Positions 11,857 to 22,799 of a stretch of 64,000 nucleotides of DNA are shown in pieces. Made by a program: the position numbers and the translations under genes. The notes beneath the pieces were generated by a model, which saw nothing but the letters and a program-made list of their open reading frames with translations, was not told the origin of the DNA and ran no database searches. Numbering within the stretch: position 1 is the first letter of the stretch; the number at the start of each line of letters is the position of its first letter. This DNA comes from Neurospora intermedia (Eukaryota; Ascomycota; Sordariomycetes; Sordariales; Sordariaceae), in assembly GCA_037102815.1 (NCBI GenBank), contig BTPP01000001.1, forward strand, positions 5,295,001-5,359,000, written 5' to 3'.

Positions 11857-12856
11857 ATATAGCAAGCATGCAGAGTGTTATTGGTTGCTGAGCGGTTTGA
11901 TATTTGCTGTTATTAGCGTTGGTTACGTTTATTAGAACCTGATCTCTTGATCTTTCATTTCCCATCCCTTTTTATTTACGTACTAATCGTGTGTATATGG
12001 CTTGTTTAATCCTGCTCGTTCCTGGGTGAGCGATCGGAGGTGGTGAGGGGAAGAAAACAACGTTGTGAGGTTTTGTAAAGGGTTGACGGTTGTTGTTGAG
12101 AAGCGAAGCTATTCGGCTTCGTTACCTACACTATGCATGGTGCGCACGCTAGCTATAACGAACACGTCATGTCCATATGTCATTTTCTTGTACATAGTTT
12201 TGAGAAGAGACTTTCGAATGAACGCCTTGGTGTAAGAACCGGTCTCTTGTGTGAACCTTTATGCTCCGACTGTGTGTTGTTCCCTTTTCACAGATTTGTA
12301 CAAGGTCTGGTGATTAATAATCCCAAAATAATCCCAATGGATGCGGTGAGACTCACAATCCGACTAAGTATCACGATTATGTAGGAACCGCTGTCGATGG
12401 AACCTAACGTTCACTCAAGTCGTGGTTGTATTTTTGGGACAATTGTCATGGAAAGAAGCTTCCAAAAGAACTGAAAGGAACACTTTTGGCTGATGCCGTC
12501 ATTCCGGTTGTATGATGCGACACACCACCCCACGTCTCTTCTTCGTTCGTACCCCGCACTAGCAATGTATTGGAGGACGCTGCATCTCTTAGCAATTGGC
12601 TGTTACTGCACTAACAGGGTCACTTTCCGAAATTGCCGAAGCCGCGGTGTACATCAATCACCGATACGGCAATATCGACGACCGCAGGTGCTGTATTTCT
12701 AAGCATACAGCGAGACAGCTCGGCCCCCTCTTCGAAAAAAGACATATGAACCCCACGGTGCTTCATACACAATCTATCATCTTGAAAGCTTCACTTCTCG
12801 AAACTCATCACAAACTACAGTCAACCAAGCATTAAACACACTCAACATCAGACACA
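11857..12856. other. Intergenic, oxidase 3' end to GST promoter
   Basis: About 1 kb without a supportable gene. It should hold the 3' UTR of the FAD oxidase and the promoter and leader of the glutathione transferase; the ~60 nt before 12857 (CAAAC/ACTACAG/CATCAGACACA) look like a fungal 5' leader. A single TACACTA occurs near 12126. Confidence 0.5.
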
Positions 12857-13836
12857 ATGGCGTCCCAGAACTCAGACATCCACCTGTACACTGCCCAGAC
12901 TCCCAATGGCATCAAGGTCTCCATTCTCCTTGAGGAGCTTGGTGTGCCTTACAAGGTATTTACCACGAGCTTACGTTCCTAGTTGCCTGTCAACCAATGC
13001 ATACCATATACAGTTCACCACTCTCTTTGACTCTTCTCTTCACGTCCCTCTTCATTCACTGTTGAAACATAAACTAACCTCCTTCAGGTGACCGGAATCG
13101 ACATCTCCAAAGACGTCCAGAAGGAGCCATGGTTCCTCGAGATCAACCCCAACGGCCGCATCCCGGCTCTGACCGACAAGCTCGAGGACGGCACGCCCAT
13201 CGCGCTGTTCGAGTCTGGCGCCATCATGCAGTACCTTGTCGAGCGCTACGATAAAGACCACAAGGTCTCGTACCCGCAGGGTAGCAAGGAGTACTACCAG
13301 ACCCAGAGCTGGCTCTTCTGGCAGATGGGCGGTCTGGGCCCCATGCAAGGGCAGGCTAACCACTTTACGCGGTACGCGCCCGAGAAGATCGAGTATGGAA
13401 TCAACAGATACCAGAACGAGACGAGGAGATTGTACAGGGTTATGGATGCGCAGTTGGCCAAGAACGAGTACTTGGTGGGAGATAGGCCTACCATTGCGGA
13501 CTTTTCGTGCTGGGGGTGGGTTGCTGCTCATGGTAAGCTCTTCCTTTTTTTTCTTTTAATTGTCTTCTGGATGTGAACCACGTGTCACAGTTGCTGACAG
13601 ATGAACCCCTATGTGCAGGCTGGTGCGGCATCAAGAACTTCGAGACTCAATTCCCCCACCTCAACGCCTGGCTCAACAGACTCCTCGAGCGCCCCGGCCT
13701 CGAGAAGGGCAGGCATGTGCCCAGCAAGCACACGGCGCTGGAGCTCAACAAGTTGAGCGAGGAGGAGCTCGAAGCCAAGGCGGTCTCTTCCAGGGCGTGG
13801 GTGCAGAAGGGCATGGCTGAGGATGCCAAGAAGTAA
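12857..13836 (+). CDS. Glutathione S-transferase, Ure2-like/Nu class
   Basis: Three exons, 12857-12955, 13088-13532 and 13619-13836, giving 253 residues; the second intron splits the GGC codon of AAHG|WCGIKNF. The N-terminal thioredoxin-fold domain (about residues 8-95) has the Ure2-type opening LYTAQTPNGIKVSILLEELG, the cis-Pro motif NPNGRIPAL and the GSH-gamma-glutamyl binding ESGAIMQYL. The C-terminal helical domain includes WLFWQMGGLGPMQGQANHF and YLVGDRPTIADFSCWGW. This combination is typical of fungal Ure2p-like and bacterial YfcG/YghU enzymes, which show glutathione transferase or disulfide reductase activity in the cytosol. It lacks the Asn-rich prion domain of yeast Ure2, so a role in nitrogen regulation is not implied. 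It is tandem to the FAD oxidase, but a functional link is only a guess. Confidence 0.93.
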
Positions 13837-14548
13837 GGCAAACGGTGGGGAACGTGCTATGAGCTAGAGCCATGAGCACTGTTGTTGCTTGTGATGCAGC
13901 GCTGTCAGGTAGCGAGACAGATAATGAACATCGAAACTGACGAGAGATTTCTGTAAAACAAGGTTTCGGTCCAAGGTTTAGATTTGATATGACGAGTTCG
14001 AACAAGGAGGTAGTGGTAACATGGCTCGTGGCACTCACGAGGCTCAGCCAGGCCCTCTCCATACTTAACGGTTTATGGTGATATGGACTAGCCTGAGATG
14101 TGACCGTCGGGATGGAAACCAATGCGCACTTGCCAACCCATATCTGGATTAGCCAGTCAATAACTTCCGTTACATGAACATAGCCCGGAGCTCAATGTTT
14201 AATTAAAATTCTGTCCCAAGATGAAGACGGATTGTTGGAAGTTCAGATGAAGCAAGTTCAATTGTAGCGATCACGTGTGGCCAATAACAGCGGGCACTGC
14301 TGTGGTGAAGGCCTGGAACACCAAGTCCAGCGCGTGTTTGCACCTGCTCGCTTACCTAAGGCAAATGCGGGATCCCGCCCCACTTGCCTTTTGTACTTTG
14401 CCTCCCGTTAGCGCGTCGTCCTTCACTGCAACCAGCCAACCACCTCTTTCTTTTGCACCCAACCGAGACCACATCACATTGTCAACCAATTTCTGGTCGT
14501 CTGTTTATTTGCATCCCTCGACACAGAACGACCTCATCAACCATCACA
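13837..14548. other. Intergenic, GST 3' UTR and bbp promoter
   Basis: Roughly 700 bp with no coding signal. The pyrimidine-rich part from about 14380 to 14548 (CACTTGCC, CTTTCTTTTGCACCC, CATCACA before the ATG) is probably the promoter and leader of the BBP gene. Confidence 0.5.
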
Positions 14549-16764
14549 ATGTCGTGGAGGAACCAAGGGATCACGGGTTCCAACAACATCCCGCTGGGAA
14601 GCAGGCGTCGCTTCGCTGGCGATGGAGAGGAAGAGGACGGCGCTCGCAGCGTAACACCATCCGCCCCATCATCCGTTACCAACGGAGACAGAGACAGAGA
14701 CAGAGACGGGCCCGTCTACAGCAATGATCGCGACGTCAAGCGCGGTCGCAGCCCCGAACGATCTGAGGATGGTCCCAAGCGCCGCAAGAAGCGCAACCGC
14801 TGGGGTGAAGCGACCGAAAACAAGGCCGCCGGCTTGATGGGCCTCCCTACCGCCATCGTCGCCAACATGACGAGCGAACAATTGGAGGCCTACACCCTGC
14901 ACCTGCGCATCGAGGAAATCACCCAAAAACTCAAGATCGACGATGTCGTTCCTGCTGATGGAGACAGGTATGCTGCACATGTTCACTTTTGTCGTCGTCT
15001 CGGAAACTCTTGACTAACCCGTCGTGTTTGTCCAGATCACCCTCTCCTGCTCCCCAGTACGACAACCATGGTCGCCGTGTCAACACTCGCGAATACCGTT
15101 ACCGCAAGAAGCTCGAGGATGAGCGCCACAAGCTCATCGAGAAGGCCATGAAGACGATCCCTAACTACCACCCGCCCTCGGACTACCGTAGACCTACAAA
15201 GACCCAGGAGAAGGTCTACGTCCCGGTTAACGACTACCCAGAGATTAACTTCAGTATGATAACTAACCCTCCAAACTCCCTATTAACTCCTAACCTCCCC
15301 TCGCCCTCATTGGTATTTTGCCAGGCATGAACCCAGCGCTTCTAGAAACGGTTGCCGTTTGTGCCTTGCAAGTTGCTTATGTTGAAACGTTCTAACCCGA
15401 AAAACAAATGACTTCCATGATAACAATACTAACACTTAGCTCTTCCTTGTTCAAGTTGGTTTGCTTATCGGTCCTCGTGGCAATACACTCAAGAAGATGG
15501 AAACAGAATCTGGCGCCAAGATTGCCATTCGTGGAAAGGGCTCCGTAAAGGAGGGCAAGGGACGTTCTGACGCCGCCCACTCCAGCAACCAGGAAGAGGA
15601 CCTGCACTGTCTCATCATGGCAGATACCGAAGAGAAGGTGAACAAAGCCAAGAAGCTGATTCACAATATTATTGAGACAGTACGTTTCCCCCCCTCCCCG
15701 CCTTTTGCGTTGATGCACCCGCTAACTGTTATCACAGGCTGCTTCGATCCCTGAAGGCCAGAACGAGCTCAAGCGCAACCAGTTGCGTGAGCTTGCTGCC
15801 CTCAACGGTACTCTGCGTGACGACGAAAACCAAGCATGCCAGAACTGCGGCCAGATCGGTCATCGTAAATATGATTGCCCCGAGAAGCAGAACTACACTG
15901 CTAACATTATCTGCCGTGTCTGCGGTAACGCGGGCCATATGGCCAGGGATTGTCCTGACAGGCAGAGGGGTGCAAGCTGGAGGAACGATGGTCCCGGTGC
16001 TGGCCGGACTGCTGGTCGTATCGGTAGCAGTGGGGGCGGCGATGCCGTGGACCGCGAGTACGAGGTTTGTTCAACCCCTTTCCGATTTTCTCTTTTTTTG
16101 CGAGCAACATACTGACATGTACCAGCAACTCATGCAAGAACTCGGTGGTACCGGCGCTGCTCCTGCCCGTATTGAAGCTGGCCCCGGCTCTTTCAGCAAT
16201 GGTCCCAGCGGTGGCAACGGCGATGCTAAGCCCTGGCAACGGGGACCCACTGGCGGCCCTGCTCCCTGGCGTACTCGCAACATGGATCGTGATCACGAAG
16301 GTGGTCCCGGTGGCCCTCCCAGCGGACCCTCTGGTGGCCCGGCTCCTTGGGCTCGTGATCGTAACGAGCGCAGGCACGATGATCGCGACAGAGGAGACAG
16401 CTACTATGGCGGCGATCGCAGGCATGACGACTACGGCAGAGGCTCCTCGGGTGGTGGCGGCGGCCCGGCCCCTTGGCACCAGCCTCCTCCGGGTGCTCCT
16501 TCTGCCCCGGCGATCCCCACGGCTCCGGCGTATCCTGGTGCTTATGGTGGTTATCCTGGCTATGGTGCTCCTCCCGGTATGGGCGCTGCCCCGCCTCCTG
16601 GATTGCCTCCTCCGCCTCCCGGAGCTCCTCCCGGCTTGTCCGGACCGCTTAACGCTCTCATCCAGCAATATGCCAACGCAGCTCCTCCCCCGCCCCCTCC
16701 GGCAGCTGAAGCGCCTCCTCCGCCTCCCATGGATCTCCCTCCGCCTCCCCCTCCCGGTGCTTGA
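14549..16764 (+). CDS. BBP: Branchpoint-binding protein (BBP / splicing factor 1)
   Basis: Five exons: 14549-14967, 15036-15253, 15456-15679, 15738-16064 and 16126-16764; 608 residues. In the commitment complex BBP binds the intron branch site (UACUAAC) and contacts U2AF. Visible in order: an Arg/Asp repeat and basic [17 protein letters not shown] element (U2AF-interacting type, with the conserved RW), the SF1 helix-hairpin region, a KH-QUA2 domain from about residue 180 with the [10 protein letters not shown] loop, two CCHC zinc knuckles (from Cys321, CQNCGQIGH, and Cys346, CRVCGNAGH), then a Gly/Pro tail with three GGPAPW copies and PPGL motifs of the kind bound by GYF domains. Intron 2 is long (202 nt), has a perfect TACTAAC at 15427-15433 and more than one usable acceptor; I chose 15456 because it restores I-G-L-L-I-G of the KH domain. 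Other frames over the 3' exon are open but are shadows of the Pro-rich code. Confidence 0.96.
15427..15455 (+). promoter_or_regulatory. Branch site and acceptor of bbp intron 2
   Basis: TACTAAC at 15427-15433 is the optimal yeast-type branch site. The first AG after it (15438-15439) is only 6-7 nt from the branch A and is presumably skipped; the AAG at 15453-15455 is the acceptor that restores the KH reading frame. A competing acceptor CCAG lies upstream at 15321-15324. Confidence 0.7.
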
Positions 16765-18092
16765 AGGGCACTGAGTAACAACTAACCAGATGCATGCTGG
16801 GTCGGACAAGTTGAAATGGAAATGGTGTACTGACTGACAGGGTATTCACTTGATTAACAAGGTTTCACTCAAACGATGTCAGAACACGCTAGCATGAATT
16901 AACTTAACCATACGGTTGCGCAGGGTTTGCAGGTATTTTTCAAGTTGCTGTTGGAGACAGCACGAACTAACTGTACACGAAGAAGGTGCTAGATCAAGAT
17001 CCTAGGTTTCTTTGATTATAACGTTAAAGAAAAAAAGAGAAAATGAAAATGGATATCATGTTGTTCGTGGGGTAGACCAAGAAAACCCCTTGGATACCAT
17101 AAGGACTGTACACAGTAAGACGTAGTTCCTTGATAAAAGAATTCCTCTAAAAGAAATTTACCCTTGAAGAAGTCATGACTTTCGCCATTCTATCCATCCA
17201 GTATAGTGGGTATGAGCTATGTCGTTGTCCACCTATATCAAAGGGTTAGAAGTCTGTAGATCCCAACAATACCGTTTCCCCCGTCTCCCCTCTCTGTCTT
17301 CTTTCCCTGTCTTCTTTCCCTGCTAGATAATGGTTGCCCGTCTACAAAATGTCACGGAACTGATGAGTACTGTAGCACAGCATGGGATTCATTTGTTACT
17401 TGAACATCGATGCTTCCCACTTCATGCCATTTACATTTCTCGGATGGATAACTAACCCAATCGATATCCGTCCGTTAAAGATAACTTTTTAGTAGTCTTC
17501 CTTGATTCTTCCCAACGAGCCAAACCCAACGATGTTATCCCAGTCCCTTTCTCATGATCCTTGACAACCAAACAAAGGAAGGGAAGCCATCTCCTCACCA
17601 AGCCAGCGCTACTGGTAAAAACCAGTGTGTACCCAAAGCCTTGGTAAGGTAGAGTTTGCATACGCACTCGTTGACTAGGTGATACAAACATTGCTGTGGT
17701 AATCACCTGGTGCTCTTTCGTGTTCCCCCTGACAGTCCGAATGCTATAAACCACCGTTATTGCGTTAGTCGCAAAATATGTGCTTAAAAGGCGTCTGTGA
17801 TGACTTGTGCCGGCTCGTGTCAAACCTGTCGAACCCTCCCTGCATCGCGGATGTTTGCACATGTCACATGTTTAATTTGGGGCAGAAAGGACACGAAGGG
17901 TTACTGGAGTTGGTGAAGTTATTGTTCGAGGCTCGGACCCGGGGTTACGGCATTTACGTTTACTTTGAGATGTTGAGACAGTGACATGGTGACATGGTGA
18001 CGGCGAACGAAGCGGTTGTAAATACCACAGACAAACTTTCTTTTTTTTACTCTCCTTTCCGACTCTTATTTATATTGTGATCTTCATCCGTC
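16765..18092. other. Convergent intergenic, bbp and dcr2-like 3' ends
   Basis: About 1.3 kb between two convergent genes. No gene is supportable; the ORFs at 17452-17862 and 17778-17984 have no recognisable feature. It probably consists mostly of two 3' UTRs and spacer. Confidence 0.5.
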
Positions 18093-18422
18093 CTAGTCCT
18101 GCATAGGCCTAACCGGATGTCCACCATCGACAATCATGACCTCCTCAATCTTCTTGTCGACGTCCTCACCGTACTCGACTCGCTTCCACGTGTTGATGCG
18201 GCCTTCGTTCATATCAAAGTCAAAGACGCGGATCTTGCGGTGGAAGCCTCCGTAGCCGGCATAACCGCCGAAACCGGCGGCGCCGGCGTAGCACATCCAG
18301 AGGGCGGGCTTGCCGTCTTCTTTGAAGTCTACGGCGCAGTATTCGTTGACGTGGTCGCTGTGGGGAGGGGGGATGTTAGCGTGCTATCGGATTTTGAAAG
18401 GAGGAAAAGAAATAGGAGAAAG

Positions 18423-18453
<31 letters not shown>

Positions 18454-20073
18454 TTGACTGGGAGACTCACTGTCCACAAGACACCATCACAACTCCCTCC
18501 TCTACCAACGCATCGTGGAAGCCAGAGTTGAACGTTGGCGCCGTAGTCGGCTCCTTCCACGACGTCACCAGCGTCAAATTCCTTCCATTCTGATACTCCG
18601 GCAAGGGGATATGGATGAACGCGACATCCATGTGCACGTGCGTGTACTCGCGGTGCTTCTTCTTGAGTCCCTGCGCCGTCTGCCGGAACCACTCGATCTG
18701 GTTGGGCTTGATCCAGTCGTAGCCCGGGTACTTGCGCTCGTTGGGCGAGTAGGCGTGTGTGTCGAGCAGGTATACCGTCAGCGCCGAGTGGCTAGACGAG
18801 CCGCGCCCCAGCACCTCGATGAAGTAATTACCAACACCGTCGATGCTCTCGGGCCCAGCGCGAGACAGGGAATAAGGCAAGGTCTCGATCAGGTCCATCT
18901 GGGCGGCCCGCGACATGGAGCCTTCGTCGTCGTGGTTACCGAAGATGGAGACGTACGGGATCTTGTGCTTGATGAGGATTTGGGCGTACTTGAAGATGGC
19001 CTAGAAAGAATGAGTATTAGCCGCGGGCGTTTTCCAGATATCAGGATATGACGGAATCCCTTACCGTCTGCGTGTCAGGCGCAGTCTCGCCATTGACCTG
19101 ATCCCCGCTCAACACCACCAAATCCGGCTTCTCCTCCTCCAAAATCTTTGTCACAAAGTCCAGCGTCCTGGGATCCGCCTCGCACTTCTGCCCCTCCGGC
19201 AGCGCATCACGACACGCTCCCACGCCCGTGCTCAAGTGCAGATCCGCCAACTGCACAATCTTGAACTTGCCATTATCCCGAATCCTCAACACCGGCTTCA
19301 CAGGCGGGTGTTCCAATCCCCTCCGTACCGTCAGATGGGCAGAGGGCACGCTGCGCCCAACATCCAGCAACAACGGCGTGCCCGTCATGCTCCATGCCTC
19401 CCTAGCTTCTACCGCATCGTCGCCAAACAGCACGTCGATCCCGGTCACCGCATTCTTGGAATCACTTGCCCCTCTCTTGGCCGACCGCTTCACCCACAGG
19501 CCCGCCGGCCTGGACTCCCACTTCTCATTCTTGATATCCAGGCCCTTGGCCGCGGCTTTTTCCGCGTCGGTCACGCTAGGGTCCAATCGGCCGACGGTCA
19601 CGTCCACGACTACTTTATCGCCATCCTTTAGCTCCTCCTCGCGCTTGCGGCTGACGTGGAGGTAGGCATGAGAGAAGAGGGTCTTGCCGAGGTGGAGGTC
19701 CTTGTCGACGCGGTGCCAGACCGAGGTGTCGAGGTCGCAGCTGGAAAAGGGGTTGTAGCTGGTGCAGGTGGTCACGGTGATATCGGTGATGACGAGGCCG
19801 GCATGGTGGGTGGGCAGGTATTCGTGAATGGCGTTGGGGAGGACGCGGAAGTTGCGGTCGAGGAAGAAGATGAGGAGGAAGGTGATGACGGCGGCGGTGG
19901 AGATTTGGATGATGTTGCGGACCTAGGTGGTTTAGGGAAAAGGATTAGTTAGCCTGGTTGGTTTGGTGATATTATAGACAGCTTCACAACCTTCTTCGTA
20001 GCTACTGCTACAGCATTTGCAAAGAGAGTCGAGAGAAATGGAAGTAGAGATGACCTACAATTCGTCGCGTCAT
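18093..20073 (-). CDS. DCR2: Dcr2-type calcineurin-like metallophosphoesterase, membrane anchored
   Basis: Four exons: 20073-20059, 19922-19065, 19000-18471 and 18357-18093; 555 residues. The first coding exon is just five codons (MTRRI), followed by VRNIIQISTAAVITFLLIFFL, a single N-terminal membrane anchor, then a ~190-residue lumenal-type region and the metallophosphoesterase domain. Its metal-binding signatures are all present: Asp232-x-His234 (QLADLHL), Asp279 (SGDQVNG), Asn313-His314 (FGNHDDEG), a His in AFIHIPLPEY, and GHDH formed across the last splice. This is the Dcr2/PAP-like family; yeast Dcr2 is a phosphatase that dephosphorylates Ire1 and helps end the unfolded-protein response and promotes G1 exit. 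The assignment of substrate is by family only. Intron 3 contains a 27-nt T tract (sense strand) as its pyrimidine tract. Confidence 0.92.
18423..18449. repeat. Poly-A (27 nt) tract inside dcr2-like intron 3
   Basis: Twenty-seven uninterrupted A on the plus strand, i.e. T27 in the sense strand of the minus-strand gene, between donor 18470 and acceptor 18358. It acts in effect as an oversized polypyrimidine tract. Such homopolymers are length-unstable. Confidence 0.9.
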
Positions 20074-22799
20074 CTTGAATAAGACTTTTGTGTTATGTAT
20101 TTGTGGCCTCTCTGGACCTGCTGGAGTTGCTCTTCTAGCAGCAATCGTCTACTACCTCGTTCGTTGTCGAGTGTGATCAAGGGCTTCGGCGTCCCGGCTA
20201 CAACAACTACTACTGCTACTGAACGAAAGGAGGTGGCCCTGCTGCGGCTCTATGCCCATCTTAGAGCATGTCGGAACGGTCGGTCTGTCGAACCACTCGT
20301 CGAAGTTGGAGATATCCCTTGCCAAGGCTTGGTTGTAAAGTCGAGAAGCTAGCTATCCCAGTGTGTTAATCTCGATTCGCGAAGGATGTGTGCGTCCGTG
20401 TGCGTGGGGCTGTCAACTGTCCGGTACGGAGGTGGTACTCGAGTTTCGATGTTGGTGATGGGCGGTGCTGACAGGATCCACGGGACTCGTTCGGTGAGGT
20501 TTAGGTAGGGAGTCAGATGCAGCACAGGAAACTTGTCAAGTTGTATATATCCAAAAGAGAAACAAGTTGGTTCGCCAGGGACCAGGTCGCCACTGACACT
20601 GCGACTGAGCGAAGCGATGAGGTAGTAGTAGTGTATGTAGCAAAAGTCTCCCTCCCGAGGGAACAGGTGGGAAAGTCAGCTTCTTCGGGCGCCCCCCCAT
20701 TGATCGGGCATTTCCATGGTCAAGATGCCTGCCCGCGGCCGCTGCAAGAAGTGGAATCCGGGGAAATTTACCCAACAAGGTTCACCCACGTCGGCAGGGT
20801 CGGCCGAGCCCCGCCAAGGGACCTCGCACGGGGGCCTGAACAAGATCAACTCAACGGCCATTGTTAGAGCATGCACTAGATTCAGGCGCAATCTCTAACA
20901 GCAGCGACCTAAAAGAAATGTTCTCGAATCTCGAGTGAAACCTTCCCCTATCGTGGAACCCCGTTGCCCCATTCTGCGATGCTTCTTTTCACACTACCCA
21001 CGCAGAATACGGAAACCTCGGTGAATTTATGTCCATTTTAACCTATTTTTACTAAAAAATAAATCAAGATGCATATGCGCAACCCTGCATGCTCGAGGTA
21101 TCGCAATGCATATGTGATGCGAATTGATAAGAAACGAGTGTTCGGGGGCGGCATTGCCTCTGCCCTTCCTTTGCGTGTGAGGCTGCATCCTAGAGTTGTG
21201 CAAGATCTATAAAGTAGCTCGTAGAGGTATACAGGATCCGTACACCAACTGGCACACATAAACGAATATTTTTGCTGGCCTCCATGTACGGCCCATACGC
21301 CCTCGGACAATAAGACCAGCCTTACTGCGCGCGAGAGCGAACATATACAGAGAGATAGTATTTACTCGCGGTATAGTGAACAGTAGTGTGATTGGACGTG
21401 GATGTGTAGACGTGTGGGAAAGGGTGGTAAGGAGGCGTATTCGCGAGAACTGGAATGTAAGTGGAGATCTCTGGAGGTTTTGTCGGTGCACGGGACGGAT
21501 TACGGGCTTATCAGAGTGTACTAAAAGAGACGTAAATTCAACTGTTGGGTCTAGAGGTACTGATTTGATATCACGAAAGGCAGTCTAGGCGCTAACAGAT
21601 AGGTACATACAAGTAGTGCGTATGTAGCTTTGTGTACAAGACTCGCCCGTGAAAAGTACCAACACCCTAACTGGAGTTCTTCTGGGGTAAGCTGCTATCC
21701 ACAAGGCCGGGCGTCTGTAACTTACAGTGAGGTGTCAGACCCCTTTTTTTGGAGCTGGGTAGGTAGAAAGGGGCTCGGGGACTTGGCGATGCCCGTCCGG
21801 AACCAACAAGCCGATTTCATCAAAAGCTTCACTTTATCATGTTGACTGAATCCGACATCCCACTCGCGGTTGTTGTCATTACTAGAAGTCCGGTCCGCGA
21901 GTTGCTGTATCCAATGTATTCCCATTTCATTGTCAACATCCCACGATGCCTTTCTGCCTGCCTGCCTCGCTACCTATGTAAACATATGCCCCTTCCTCCT
22001 CTGATCTTCATACAAAATCCTACGGGTATAAACTGATGATCCTTTCCACACTCCAATCTCATCTTGTTCTTCTATTCTGTCTCATCTCCTCCTTCTCATA
22101 CAGCAGGTATCATGCTTTAAACTCGACAACAAAAAGTGACAAAACTCAAAAATCAAACGCTGCCTTTTAACGCCAGTTTGCTTGCCAGTCAGTGATGACA
22201 GATCCCAGATTCTTTCCTGATCTCTCTCTTGCCTTTTTTTCCTGTCCGTCGTCATGAAACCCGCACATTACGTCGTTACAAGAAAAAAACAAAAAGTGAA
22301 ACAAACGAGAGGGAAAAGAAAAAAAGAAGGGAAAAAAAGAACGACGTGCCTGCGCCATATCATCAAATACCAGTCAATGGCTTTTGATCCTCCCCCTTTC
22401 ATCACCATTATGTCCCAACTACCCAAACAGCTTGATAGGAAAGTAGCCGTCAAGGCGACCCCTCTGAAAACCAGGAAAACGTTCCATCCATTCGTACCAG
22501 TCGACTGAGGAAATGACGAGAGAAAATAAGGAAAACGGAAGTGGAATCAAAGTTACTGTCCTGTATGCCAACAGCTTTGGAAACCCCCTTCCCCCAGAAA
22601 GCAAATGTTATATATGTCGTGATATGCCGAATGAACGACGTCTTTGGTGGTGTATGATGCAGTGTTGTTAAACGGCTGGGCTCGCGCCCTCTTTCATCTT
22701 TCATGTCTTTTCAATCTGCTCCTTCTATCATGAGTATCAAGGTAATGAAAGACATGCCGGGTAGGAGCGTAAGTGAAGTGGGAAGAATGACAAAGAAAA
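20074..22799. other. Intergenic, dcr2-like promoter side and 3' flank of the 1560-aa gene
   Basis: About 2.7 kb without a supportable gene. The left part must hold the promoter of the phosphoesterase (start 20073, minus). The right part (about 22000-22800) is T/C- and A-rich and probably includes the 3' UTR of the minus-strand gene ending at 22800. No RNA gene was recognised. Confidence 0.5.

Noticed and set aside
10270-11865. 531-codon open frame antisense to the FAD oxidase
   Set aside because: It lies opposite a gene with strong C/G third-position bias, which removes stops from that antisense frame. Its product is a Val/Gly/Asp-rich sequence with no domain and no splice or leader logic.
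15907-16809. 300-codon antisense frame and a 235-codon sense shadow frame over the bbp 3' exon
   Set aside because: Both arise from the repetitive Gly/Pro/Arg code of the BBP tail and give low-complexity Arg/Ser or Leu/Pro-rich sequences.
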